Assembly (NCBI GenBank): GCA_947496705.1
Contig: CANMDW010000014.1
Location: 62,001-126,000 of the forward strand
Length of the DNA: 64,000 nucleotides
Direction of reading: 5' to 3'
Origin: an uncultured Aquimarina sp.
GTDB taxonomy: Bacteria > Bacteroidota > Bacteroidia > Flavobacteriales > Flavobacteriaceae
Shown here: positions 9,549-17,967 of the stretch, one piece after another
Layout of the letters: each line of letters begins with the position of its first letter
How positions within the stretch are numbered: the first letter of the stretch is position 1
The notes under the pieces: model-generated
Database searches by the model: none
Seen by the model: only the letters and a program-made list of their open reading frames with translations
Told to the model about the DNA's origin: nothing
Made by a program: the position numbers and the translations under genes

Positions 9549-10961
9549 TTATTTAATTTCTTTATCTCGTCTTTCAGTTAATTCCTTATTTACTTTTATC
9601 ATAAATGGGTCATCCAGTTTGTAAAACCATATGAATGCTGCAGAAAGCAACGCTCCTATAGCCGGCATAAAACTGAGCATCATTCTGATACCAACTTTAG
9701 CTTCTTCAGTTTGCGCTACATTGGCTTCAAATCCATAAAATGCCAGCATCCATCCGGTCAAAGCACCGCCTAGTGTCCAACCCATCTTTTGAGACATTGA
9801 AGAAGATGAAAATATAAGGCCTGTGGCTCTGCGACCCGTTTTCCATTCAGAAAAATCGGCGATATCGGCATACATAGACCATAATAATGGAAAAATAATC
9901 CCGGCACATGCACTGATTAAGAATTGAAAAATGAATATGAGCACTACATCATTTTCTTGAAACCAGAAAAAAATACAGCTATATATGGAGGCCAAAAGCA
10001 TAGCAATAAAGAAGGTGTTTTTCTTTCCAATTTTGTCTGAAACTATTTTTGCCATTAGTACTCCTACTATATTGGCTCCCTGCCCAAGAACAAGGTAAAG
10101 TGTACTAAAGGTTATAGAAACCTCAAAAAAGGGTAACAGGAATGCTTCCTGATTCTCAAAAAAATATTTGAAGTAATAAATAGCAGAACCATCTCGTAAA
10201 GAATTAAAAATTAGAGAGCAAACACCAGCACCTAAAAGAATAAACCAGGGTTTATTGGCAGCTAAATTTTTTAAATCTGCTTTTAAGGATGTTTTTTGCT
10301 CTTTAGGAGGTTGTATTCTTTCTCTGGTTAAATAAAAAGTTCCTAAAAAGAAGAGGATAGCTATTATAGAAAAAACAATCATCGTGAATTGCCATCCTTG
10401 TTGGGCATCTAATACCTCTGTATCTGTTTTACTAAAAAAATCTACCAGAGGTTCTGCTAATGCCAACACTAAAATACTTCCTGCAAAGGCAAAAATAAAT
10501 CTATAGGTCGCCAGTGAAGTTCTATCCTTAAGGTCTGATGTCATCACGCCCAGTAAAGACGCATAGGGTACGTTGATTGCAGTGTATATGATCATCATTA
10601 AACAATAAGTAACATAGGCATAGACTATTTTACCGGTAATGCTAAGATCGGGGGTAGTAAAGGTGAGTACCCCAATAATCCCAAATGGTACAGCTATCCA
10701 TAATAAGTAAGGTCTGAATTTTCCCCATTTGGTATTTGTGTTATCGGCAATAATACCCATGATAGGGTCATTGGCGCCATCAAAAATTCTTGTGACCAAA
10801 AACATTGTTCCTACTACAGCTGCAGAAATACCAAAAACATCTGTATAAAAGAATAGTAAATAAACAGAAAACATTTTCCAAAACATGGAAGAAGCAAAAT
10901 CGCCGAATCCATATCCTACTTTTTCTTTAAGTTTTAATTTTTGAGATGCTGATTGTGTCAT
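9549..10961 (-). CDS. GPH-family sugar:cation symporter (MFS)
   Basis: The 470-residue protein has about twelve membrane segments. Near the N-terminus it carries the glycoside-pentoside-hexuronide signature: GYGFGDFASSMFWK, FFYTDVFGI, then RIFDGANDPIMGIIADNT and KWGKFRPYLLW. A second conserved stretch, SMYADIADFSEWKTGRRATG, is also typical of MelB/GPH carriers. It would move mannobiose or short mannooligosaccharides from periplasm to cytoplasm, coupled to Na+ or H+. It lies 12 bp upstream of GH130 and 32 bp after the mannanase gene. The substrate is inferred from the operon. Confidence 0.93.
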   Translation of the reverse strand: MTQSASQKLKLKEKVGYGFGDFASSMFWKMFSVYLLFFYTDVFGISAAVVGTMFLVTRIFDGANDPIMGIIADNTNTKWGKFRPYLLWIAVPFGIIGVLTFTTPDLSITGKIVYAYVTYCLMMIIYTAINVPYASLLGVMTSDLKDRTSLATYRFIFAFAGSILVLALAEPLVDFFSKTDTEVLDAQQGWQFTMIVFSIIAILFFLGTFYLTRERIQPPKEQKTSLKADLKNLAANKPWFILLGAGVCSLIFNSLRDGSAIYYFKYFFENQEAFLLPFFEVSITFSTLYLVLGQGANIVGVLMAKIVSDKIGKKNTFFIAMLLASIYSCIFFWFQENDVVLIFIFQFLISACAGIIFPLLWSMYADIADFSEWKTGRRATGLIFSSSSMSQKMGWTLGGALTGWMLAFYGFEANVAQTEEAKVGIRMMLSFMPAIGALLSAAFIWFYKLDDPFMIKVNKELTERRDKEIK

Positions 10962-10993
10962 GTATTATTGTGCTATTCTGTCTTTTAAGTTTC

Positions 10994-12148
10994 TCACCTT
11001 ATTTTTTTAATATCTTCTAAAAACAAAACGTGAGGCAAGTTTTTGAAAGCTATAAAATCGTTGGTATTTTCATGTCCAACATAGGGAACGAAATAGTGAC
11101 TTGGCCATGCATTTCTCCAGAATAAGGCCCAGGAAATTCCTGAATTTACAATGTGCTTATCCAGAACTTCAATCCACCAGTCATCAATAGGTATTTTGTT
11201 AAGACCTGCTTCCGATAAAGCGTAAGGTTTGTTTTTTTTGAGGGCAATTTCTTTTAGGATTGAAATATCTTCTTTGATTGCTCTAATAAAATCATCTGTA
11301 GTAGTGTGTTGGTATATATCTATTCCTAAAATATCTACATAGTCATCTCCCGGATAATATTTTAAATAATCGTCTTTATGTTTTAGTGTATTGGGAGAGT
11401 AGGCATATAAGATATTATTGACTTTATATTCCTTTAAAATAGCAACAGTTTCTCTCCATAGACGAATATATTCTTGTGGTGTACAGTTTCCTTCACCCCA
11501 CCAAAACCAACTCCCGTTCATTTCATGAAAAGGTCTGAAAACTATTGGGATGGTATTTCCCCAAGGCCCTTTTAAACGATTCATAAAGGTGGACACTTTT
11601 AGAAGCCAGTCTCTATATTTATAATGAAGAGGACCTCCTGAAAGGATGTCTTTGACCGCTGGTATGGTATCCCATGCACTTTTGTTTGAAACAGGGTTAT
11701 CCGGATGCCAGCTTATTGTAATAATGCCTCCTTTTTTATGGGCTTTACGAATCAGGGTTTTCATTACTTTAAAGTCGACCGTATCCAGATTAAAAGTATG
11801 CCCCAATTCTATATGTCCTATCTCAAATCCATAGACGGCTGGGTAATCTCCGGTAACATCATGAACATCACTTTGATACTGATTGCCATCATTCTTCCAA
11901 CCTATCCCATATGCAGTAGCATCCTGATGACCAAATGCATATCCTTGCTTTGGTATTTCTTTAATTCTATTAAATAAAAATTTGGTATGCCGATTTGCAT
12001 GGATATCTACCAAAGTGACATCTTTTTTTACTAGAGCGGTATAAGGCTTACAGGATTGAGCAAATAATAGTGTTAATACTATTTTGACAAAAACAATAAT
12101 TGATTTATATGCTGGCGCATTGTGGGTCTCGTAAAATTTGATTGGCAT
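10994..12148 (-). CDS. GH26 endo-beta-1,4-mannanase, lipoprotein
   Basis: This 384-residue GH26 enzyme starts with a hydrophobic segment ending FAQSC (Cys33), so it is probably a lipoprotein facing periplasm or surface. The (beta/alpha)8 barrel shows GYAFGHQDATAYG, WHPDNP, the acid/base motif FRPFHEMNGSWFWWG (Glu209) and the nucleophile in ALSEAG (Glu313). These fit mannanases of Bacteroidota mannan loci. It is the first gene of the minus-strand operon, so the divergent 12149-12340 gap holds the operon promoter. It likely produces mannobiose for the downstream symporter, epimerase and phosphorylase. The start at 12148 leaves about 20 residues before the hydrophobic core; a slightly later start is possible. 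Confidence 0.93.
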   Translation of the reverse strand: MPIKFYETHNAPAYKSIIVFVKIVLTLLFAQSCKPYTALVKKDVTLVDIHANRHTKFLFNRIKEIPKQGYAFGHQDATAYGIGWKNDGNQYQSDVHDVTGDYPAVYGFEIGHIELGHTFNLDTVDFKVMKTLIRKAHKKGGIITISWHPDNPVSNKSAWDTIPAVKDILSGGPLHYKYRDWLLKVSTFMNRLKGPWGNTIPIVFRPFHEMNGSWFWWGEGNCTPQEYIRLWRETVAILKEYKVNNILYAYSPNTLKHKDDYLKYYPGDDYVDILGIDIYQHTTTDDFIRAIKEDISILKEIALKKNKPYALSEAGLNKIPIDDWWIEVLDKHIVNSGISWALFWRNAWPSHYFVPYVGHENTNDFIAFKNLPHVLFLEDIKKIR

Positions 12149-12272
12149 TCGTAAAAAATATTTTCTAATTTTAGAATCTTAAAACCTTTTTAACTTTAGA
12201 TTTACACTATAAAGAACTTTGATTGATAATATTTTAATTTGTGTTAAATTGTTAACAATGACTTAACATTTA

Positions 12273-12280
12273 CAAATGTA
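12273..12280 (-). promoter_or_regulatory. Candidate -7 box and palindrome upstream of the mannan operon
   Basis: On the minus strand this is TACATTTG, matching the Bacteroidota -7 consensus TAnnTTTG. It lies inside the small palindrome acatttacaaatgt in the divergent gap between GH26 and the AraC gene. No clear -33 TTG is visible at the usual spacing, so the call is weak. The palindrome could equally be an operator. Confidence 0.25.
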
Positions 12281-12340
12281 GTTTTTGATGCCTTTAGAAA
12301 TTAATACTATTTTATCATTTTATATACCAATTCTTGTAAT

Positions 12341-13222
12341 ATGAACCTTTTAGAGCAAAATGTACATCGAGAAATTACGTCTTTGACCCCAAAAGATTGT
12401 TTTCTTATTTTTGATAGAGTAAAAGATAGTTTTGATTTTCCTGTACATTTTCATCCAGAGTATGAATTAAATTTTATTTATAATGGAAAAGGAGTACGAC
12501 GTATTATAGGAGATCATATGGCAGATATCGATGATATTGAACTTGTGCTCGTTGGGCCTAACCTTTTTCATGGTTGGACTTTGAATAATTGCACACAAAA
12601 AGATATTCATGAGATAACGATTCAGTTTCCCAATGATTTGCTTGAGGAAAAATTGTTAAACAGGTCTATTATGAAACCAATTCACGATATGTTTGATAAT
12701 TCCTCACATGGCATATTATTCTCTAAAGCTACAGCTCATGAATTATATCCAAAGATCAGAAATATTGTGAGCCTTCAGGGGTTGGATTACTTTCTTTCTT
12801 TAGTTTCTCTTCTGCATGCTCTTGCGCTTTCAAAAGGACAAAAAAAATTGTCTACATATTCACCTGTAAAAGAAGATTTTCATAATAGTAATAAAATAAA
12901 AATAGTATACGATTATCTACAGGAAAATTTCAATAAGAAGATTAAAGTACAGGATCTGGCTTCGTTAGTTAATATGACCGAAGTTACTTTTGGAAGGTTT
13001 ATGAAGAGCCGAACAGGTAAGACCTTTATTGAGTATCTAAATTATATGCGCATTGGATTTGCTTCTCAATGGCTGTTAGAAAAAGACGATTCTATAGCAG
13101 AAATAGCTTATAGCTGTGGTTTTAATAATGTATCTAATTTTAATCGTGTTTTTAAAGCAAATAAAGGGTGCACACCTTCTGAGTACAAGAAAAATTTTGA
13201 AGGTATAAAACGTATTTTTTAG
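12341..13222 (+). CDS. AraC-family transcriptional regulator with cupin sensor domain
   Basis: The 293-residue protein has an N-terminal cupin-like sensor, with FPVHFHPEYELNFIYNGKG at about 28-50. Its C-terminal half is an AraC-type double helix-turn-helix at about 185-290 (VQDLASLVNMTEVTFGRFMK, then IAEIAYSCGFNNVSNFNRVFK). Cupin-AraC regulators bind small ligands, often sugars, and activate nearby operons. It is divergent from the mannan operon and upstream of the GH5 gene, so it is the obvious local regulator of both. The effector could be a mannooligosaccharide; that is inference. Mannan loci in Bacteroides often use hybrid two-component systems or other regulators, so the AraC type is a local choice. 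Confidence 0.93.
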   Translation: MNLLEQNVHREITSLTPKDCFLIFDRVKDSFDFPVHFHPEYELNFIYNGKGVRRIIGDHMADIDDIELVLVGPNLFHGWTLNNCTQKDIHEITIQFPNDLLEEKLLNRSIMKPIHDMFDNSSHGILFSKATAHELYPKIRNIVSLQGLDYFLSLVSLLHALALSKGQKKLSTYSPVKEDFHNSNKIKIVYDYLQENFNKKIKVQDLASLVNMTEVTFGRFMKSRTGKTFIEYLNYMRIGFASQWLLEKDDSIAEIAYSCGFNNVSNFNRVFKANKGCTPSEYKKNFEGIKRIF

Positions 13223-13274
13223 AATCTGCATATAAAATGATAAAATAGTGTTATCTATTAGTTAGGGTATCATC

Positions 13275-13282
13275 TAAATTTG
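13275..13282 (+). promoter_or_regulatory. Candidate -7 box upstream of the GH5 gene
   Basis: TAAATTTG matches the Bacteroidota -7 consensus TAnnTTTG and lies 45 bp upstream of the GH5 start. It sits in the near-palindrome atcatctaaatttgatggt, which could also be an operator for the AraC regulator. No good -33 TTG is seen. Confidence 0.3.
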
Positions 13283-13326
13283 ATGGTGTTATTATTTAAC
13301 GATACAAATCACTTAAACCATCAACA

Positions 13327-15561
13327 ATGAAAAAAATCATCATTCTATTGTGTGTTATTTTTTCTTCTCAAATTTATGCACAAAGATCCCAGAAACCCTG
13401 GACCAACCAACCAAATTATAAGAACGAACTCCAAAAGGATGTTAAAAAAAGCCTTGCTTTAGAACATCTGGCAAAGTATTTTGAAAAGGATAATCAAAAT
13501 AACAAGGATGTGCAAAAACAATCCTCGTTTGTAGAAGGTTTCCCTTTTGTAAATGGTATAAATATCGCCTGGATTAATTTTGGAAGAGACACAGGAGTAG
13601 ACCCTTTTAATGGCAGTCAATACCACCCGGATCTTAATCAGTTTGGTCAAGCCATGGATTTTGTTAAAAACAATGGCGGAAATGTGATGCGCTGGTGGTA
13701 TCATACCAACGGATCAACAAATCCTGTTTATGACCAAAATCAAAAAGTAGCAGCAAATCCTTCTTTTTTTCATGAGGATGTGAAGCGTATATTAGATTTG
13801 GCGCAAAGCAAGGGTATTAAAATACAAATCTGTCTCTGGTCTTTTGATATGCTTAAAGATCAATGGGGTGCAGATGCTGCAGCCAACAAAAAATTACTTA
13901 CCCAAAGTGTGTATACAAATGCTTATATTAATAATGCATTACTCCCTCTTGTTAATGCTGTAGGTAATCACCCTGCACTTTATGCCTGGGAGATCTTTAA
14001 CGAACCAGAAGGTATGACAAACGAATATGCAAGCCATTGGCCTGGTTTTAAAGAAAAAATCACAATGCAGGATATTCAGCGGTTTGTAAATAAAACATCT
14101 GGAGCCATTAGAAGAGCACAGCCTAATGTAAAAATCACCAATGGAGCTTTGGGTTTTTTGACAAATGTTGAAGACCCTTCTAATGGATTTTGGAATGCAT
14201 ATTCTGATGCTAATCTTAAGAGTGTTGGAGGTGATCAGGATGGATATCTTGATTTTTATAACATTCATTATTACAACTGGGCGCGTTCTAAAGGTTCACC
14301 GTTTCATAATAATTATGATATAAACAAAGTTGATAAAGCGGCCGTCATTGGGGAGTATTATCCCGATGACTTATCATTTGGTTCTCAGGGAGGTGATAAT
14401 GATCATAATTTACCCACAATACCTTCTGAAGCGTTAGGAACTACGTTGGTAGATAATGGCTGGCACGGTACATTGGTATGGTCCTGGACAGATAGAAGTT
14501 CTTCTAGCGAGAGAAACAGAATGGCCGCCATTATTAGAAATGTGAGTGCTAGCGAACCATTAACAGATGAGGTTGCTTTTAATAATGCCCCGACAACAAT
14601 ATCTCCTCAGCGATCTTATACTTTTACTATAGATTATAAAGCAACGACTAGTCGCGAAGTAGTAGTAGAATTCTGGTCTCCAAATAGTTGGCTGGGGGAA
14701 CAGGCAGAAATGGTTTCTGCCGGATCCGCAACACAGTCTGTAACGGTAACGCTTCCTAATGAGCCTTCTCCTGGTTCGGGGTATTTTTATAAGGCGTATA
14801 TACGACCGGTGGGAACTACCTGGCGTGAGGCTATACATAGAGACCGGGTGAATGATGTAACGGTTACAGGTTCTCAATTGATTGCAAATGGCACCTATTA
14901 TTTAACATCAACACAGTCTAATCAACGAATGAGATCCAGATCAAGAGAAAATCATAGTGCTGTAATGCGTTATCCCAGAAACTATAACAATCAACGGTGG
15001 ATATTTACTCATTTGGGAGATAATGTATATACTATTAAAAATAAAAGTACCAATAGATATCTCGAAGTTCGTGATGCCAGATGTACCAATGGAGGTAATG
15101 TAATGACCTGGACCAGTGCCAACGATAATCATCAAAAATGGAAAGTTGTCACCAATGGTACCACAGTATATGCTCTTAAACCAATGCATTGCCAGCAATT
15201 AGCATTAGATCGTGATGGCGGAAGAACAAATGCAAATGTGCATGTGTGGGAATTTGATGCTTCAAACGATAATCAGAAGTGGAAGATACTTCCGTATGAT
15301 AATAGAGAACAGCGTATTGATGATTTAAGTATGTCAAAAGAGGTTATGGTGACAGTGTATCCAAATCCAGCTACAGATCATATAGAACTTGCAGGTATTG
15401 AAAAAGGAGATGCTATCTTAATTCATAATCTTCAGGGAACTATTTTTAAAGATTTTATTGCACAAAAGAATGCAGCAGTGATTTCAATAACAGACCTAAA
15501 TTCTGGATACTACATTGTTGCCGTAGCAGGAAAATCAAAATTGAAGTTCATAAAAAGATAA
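13327..15561 (+). CDS. Secreted GH5-like mannanase with ricin-type lectin and T9SS tail
   Basis: The 744-residue protein has a signal peptide ending QIYAQ. A GH5 (clan A) barrel spans about 70-400. It shows NVMRWWYHTNG, the acid/base motif WEIFNEPEG (Glu226), the conserved IHYYNW, and the nucleophile in VIGEYYPDD (Glu343). A linker/beta domain at about 415-510 may be a carbohydrate-binding module. A ricin B-like lectin at about 525-655 has two QKW repeats (NDNHQKWK, NDNQKWKI). It ends with a type IX sorting domain starting VYPNPATDHIE. It should act outside the cell or on its surface, making oligosaccharides for the adjacent SusCD system. Beta-mannan is the likely substrate from context. The GH5 subfamily cannot be fixed by eye. 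Confidence 0.87.
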   Translation: MKKIIILLCVIFSSQIYAQRSQKPWTNQPNYKNELQKDVKKSLALEHLAKYFEKDNQNNKDVQKQSSFVEGFPFVNGINIAWINFGRDTGVDPFNGSQYHPDLNQFGQAMDFVKNNGGNVMRWWYHTNGSTNPVYDQNQKVAANPSFFHEDVKRILDLAQSKGIKIQICLWSFDMLKDQWGADAAANKKLLTQSVYTNAYINNALLPLVNAVGNHPALYAWEIFNEPEGMTNEYASHWPGFKEKITMQDIQRFVNKTSGAIRRAQPNVKITNGALGFLTNVEDPSNGFWNAYSDANLKSVGGDQDGYLDFYNIHYYNWARSKGSPFHNNYDINKVDKAAVIGEYYPDDLSFGSQGGDNDHNLPTIPSEALGTTLVDNGWHGTLVWSWTDRSSSSERNRMAAIIRNVSASEPLTDEVAFNNAPTTISPQRSYTFTIDYKATTSREVVVEFWSPNSWLGEQAEMVSAGSATQSVTVTLPNEPSPGSGYFYKAYIRPVGTTWREAIHRDRVNDVTVTGSQLIANGTYYLTSTQSNQRMRSRSRENHSAVMRYPRNYNNQRWIFTHLGDNVYTIKNKSTNRYLEVRDARCTNGGNVMTWTSANDNHQKWKVVTNGTTVYALKPMHCQQLALDRDGGRTNANVHVWEFDASNDNQKWKILPYDNREQRIDDLSMSKEVMVTVYPNPATDHIELAGIEKGDAILIHNLQGTIFKDFIAQKNAAVISITDLNSGYYIVAVAGKSKLKFIKR

Positions 15562-15617
15562 CTTTTTTTTATAGGCAAAGCTTCCTATTTTTGATAGCAT
15601 TTATCAAAACAGAAAGA

Positions 15618-16154
15618 ATGGCAAAGATATTTGACGAAATAAGTACAGAGTTACAAGAATTTATTAGCAATCAAAAGATGTTCTTTGTTGGAACGGCTGC
15701 TGCCGAAGGAAGAGTGAATATTTCTCCAAAAGGGATGGATACATTTCGCGTTATAGACCACAATACCATTGTTTGGCTCAATCTTACCGGAAGTGGGAAT
15801 GAAACCGCTGCACATGTGCTGAAAAATAATAGAATGACCATTATGTTTTGCGCTTTCGAAGGAAAACCCCTGATTTTAAGACTTTACGGAACTGCAAAAA
15901 TACATCACCAAAGAGATGAAGCATATCATACATATATCGATAGGTTCCCTAAAATTGCAGGCGCCCGGCAAATCGTCGAAGTGGAAGTAGACATGGTGCA
16001 AACATCTTGTGGGTATGCGGTTCCTTTTATGGATTTTAAGGAAGAAAGAACCGTGCTTAAATCCTGGGCAGAAAAACAAGGTGAAGAACGACTAAAAGAA
16101 TACCATAAAGAGCGAAACAGTTTAAGTATTGATAATTTTGAAACAGGGATATAG
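15618..16154 (+). CDS. Pyridoxamine 5'-phosphate oxidase-like (FMN-binding split barrel) protein
   Basis: The 178-residue protein starts at the ATG of MAKIFDEIS. The upstream extension in frame has no signal or family similarity. The PNPOx-like split barrel is visible in MFFVGTAAAEGRVNISPKG, then TIVWLNLTGSGNETAAH and MTIMFCAF, matching the family of small flavin- or F420-type binding proteins often annotated as pyridoxamine 5'-phosphate oxidase family. It is probably cytoplasmic. The true cofactor and substrate are unknown. It follows the GH5 gene by 56 bp but has no obvious link to mannan metabolism. Confidence 0.85.
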   Translation: MAKIFDEISTELQEFISNQKMFFVGTAAAEGRVNISPKGMDTFRVIDHNTIVWLNLTGSGNETAAHVLKNNRMTIMFCAFEGKPLILRLYGTAKIHHQRDEAYHTYIDRFPKIAGARQIVEVEVDMVQTSCGYAVPFMDFKEERTVLKSWAEKQGEERLKEYHKERNSLSIDNFETGI

Positions 16155-16161
16155 AATGGTT

Positions 16162-16380
16162 TGGCTCTAGTTTAATATAGCGGTGGTAATTGTAAGATAT
16201 TTATTTGCTTGACAAATAGCAATGTATCCTATCCTAAATCCTTTCCGAAGGAAAGGACTTTTTTACCACCTTCCCTTTGGACGACAGCGCGATAGTGATG
16301 GGCGAGATAGAGCTGTGGATAAGGGATGGGATGAAAGATTTATTAGTTAAAAACACCAACGCTATATTAAACTAGAGCCA
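16162..16380. mobile_element. MITE-like inverted-repeat element with 6-bp target duplication
   Basis: The ends are near-perfect inverted repeats of about 25 bp, beginning tggctctagtttaatatagc and ending with its complement, one mismatch apart. The interior of about 170 bp has no credible ORF. It contains small palindromes such as cctttccgaaggaaagg. The element is flanked by the direct repeat atggtt (156-161 and 381-386), as expected from transposition. It lies just after the PNPOx-like gene and next to a decayed coding fragment. No transposase is present, so any mobility would need an enzyme supplied elsewhere. Confidence 0.7.
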
Positions 16381-16389
16381 ATGGTTGTT

Positions 16390-16660
16390 AAAGCATCAAC
16401 CGATTTTTTGCGGCGGATATCTGCCAAAGAAAGCGCAATTTTAGGGATGATATTAACAATTACTTCTATTAAATGATATTCATTTATCCATTGGGGATTT
16501 AACAAAACCGAAAGAACCGGATGTAACCAATAATACAATAGCCATCAAAAAAGAATTTTCCGGCAGATGCGTTTCAATAATAGCAAGGTAATTATTGGTA
16601 AGTTCTGATAACTCTGCGTGTGTGGTTCTTGTTAACCCGATGGTTTTTGACTTTTTTCAT
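16390..16660 (-). pseudogene. Decayed coding fragment, family uncertain
   Basis: Minus-strand reading from about 16659 gives a protein-like stretch, KTIGLTRTTHAELSEL followed by TNNYLAIIETHLPEN, which ends at a stop at 16482-16480. The ATG at 16660 is one base out of frame with it, and another protein-like stretch (IIPKIALSLADIRRKKS) appears beyond the stop in the leftward sequence. This pattern fits a frameshifted and truncated gene. The fragment ends at the MITE-like element at 16380. I cannot name the family; a helical unknown-function protein like the one at 59590-60372 is possible. Confidence 0.4.
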
Positions 16661-16750
16661 GATATATTTGTTTTATAATTAGATCCTTGGGTTTTATAAA
16701 AGTGCGTTGCATTGCATTTTTTACTATCTGGTGCCAGATGCGTACTGTTT

Positions 16751-16962
16751 CATTGCAAAATTGATTCCAGCATGTGCGATATTCAATTTTTCATTGCAAA
16801 ATTGGTTCCGGCATGTGCGATACTCAATTTTTCATTGCAAAATTGGTTCCAGCACGTGCGATACTCAATTTTTCATTGCAAAATTGGTTCCGGCATGTGC
16901 GATACTCGATTTTTCATTGCAAAATTGGTTCCGGCACGTACGATACTCAATTTTTCATTGCA
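16751..16962. repeat. 41-bp tandem repeat array, five full units
   Basis: The word cattgcaa starts at 16751, 16792, 16833, 16874, 16915 and 16956, exactly 41 bp apart. Units differ only at a few positions (ccggca or ccagca, catgtg or cacgtg, ctcaat or ctcgat). Each unit contains the short hairpin caatttt/aaaattg around tcattgc. More degenerate units seem to extend upstream (from about 16705) and downstream (to about 17125). The unit contains no stop codon in any forward frame, which explains three long overlapping open frames here; none looks like a gene. Confidence 0.9.
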
Positions 16963-17147
16963 ACACACTTTCCAAAAAATACCAAAATTCAAGATTGTGT
17001 TGCAACGTTTTTGATGGGGCATGAGATACATCATTTTTTACTACAAATTTTTTGTCAAAGTATCAGATACTCGATTTTTTATTATGTACTCGTCTTCTCG
17101 AAGTGCCGGTACTACAAGTTGCATTACCAGTGATCTGTTGGGCGCTG

Positions 17148-17229
17148 TTGACAGCTATTTTTCATAAGGTTTAGGTTGTATTGGGCAAGAATATTGCCCC
17201 AAACTCTACCCTGTGACCGTAGCTGTCAA
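17148..17229. other. 82-bp nested inverted repeat, possible structured RNA or small element
   Basis: The perfect 10-bp arms ttgacagcta (17148-17157) and tagctgtcaa (17220-17229) enclose an inner hairpin, gggcaa/ttgccc, around 17183-17199. It lies in non-coding DNA just downstream of the 41-bp array and 130 bp beyond the stop of a minus-strand gene. No known RNA family is recognised. Confidence 0.4.
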
Positions 17230-17356
17230 ATAGGTAGGGGTGAAGAAAATATTTTGTTTTTTTCCCTTTCAATGGTTTTGGAGGTGCGTGCAACGCGTTG
17301 TTTTTCTTTTCCGCGACTGCGGAATAGTAAAAAAAATAAATACTTTGATGCTTTCG

Positions 17357-17905
17357 CTAAAGCGATACCCCGACCAGAACCCCAATACCTACACCACCAA
17401 TGGCAAAAAGGATCTTCTCAAACGTACTTTTCCTGCGTTCGCGTTTGTTATTTTTCTCTACAATGTCGAGACTGTTGGTGGCTTTTTCCAAACTATTGAT
17501 GGTATAATCCAACGCTTTTTGGGTATTTTTTAGAGTGGCTTGCGTTTTTTCATAAATAATTCGATCCAGGCTGTCACTTGCGGCAAAATTGATTTTTAAT
17601 TTGTCTTCGAGCTCAAAGTTGCGTTTCAATGTTTTTGAGTAATCCTCCAAAAGACGATTGGTCATTTTGTCGGTGTCTTTTGCATTTTCATAAATTCTGC
17701 GTAATGCCGAAAAAGACTTTTCGTTCACCAGATAAATTTGTGATGTACGAAAGACATATAAACTATCTTTTTTCACTGTGGTTGCCGGCCCTTCATAGTT
17801 GGCATAAGATGCCGGAATTTCAATAATTTTTAAGGAATCGGTTTCCTGGCAGTAAGAGAAAGAAGCGAGAAACATTAGAAAGAAAGAAACCACTATTTTT
17901 TTCAT
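17357..17905 (-). CDS. Secreted/anchored coiled-coil protein of unknown function
   Basis: The 182-residue protein has a signal peptide, MKKIVVSFFLMFLASFSYCQ; the Cys could make it a lipoprotein but the lipobox is poor. The middle (about 55-150) is charged and heptad-like, a predicted coiled coil. The C-terminus has a positively charged patch (NNKRERRKSTFEK) followed by a Gly-rich hydrophobic segment (ILFAIGGVGIGVLVGV), probably a membrane helix. No family recognised. It is the second gene of a pair with 17968-18351 (62-bp gap), which is also a membrane-anchored coiled coil, so the two may form one complex. Confidence 0.7.
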   Translation of the reverse strand: MKKIVVSFFLMFLASFSYCQETDSLKIIEIPASYANYEGPATTVKKDSLYVFRTSQIYLVNEKSFSALRRIYENAKDTDKMTNRLLEDYSKTLKRNFELEDKLKINFAASDSLDRIIYEKTQATLKNTQKALDYTINSLEKATNSLDIVEKNNKRERRKSTFEKILFAIGGVGIGVLVGVSL

Positions 17906-17967
17906 GTTTTTATAGGTATTAAAAGTTGGATAGGTTTTAAAAAGCTACATTAATTGTATGTGCCATA

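Noticed and set aside
16751..16962. Possible CRISPR array
   Set aside because: Units are adjacent and near identical with no variable spacers, and no cas genes are in the window.
16707..17133. Three overlapping forward open reading frames of 100-119 codons
   Set aside because: They arise because the 41-bp unit has no stop codon in any frame and 41 is not divisible by three. The predicted peptides repeat every 41 residues and have no normal protein features.
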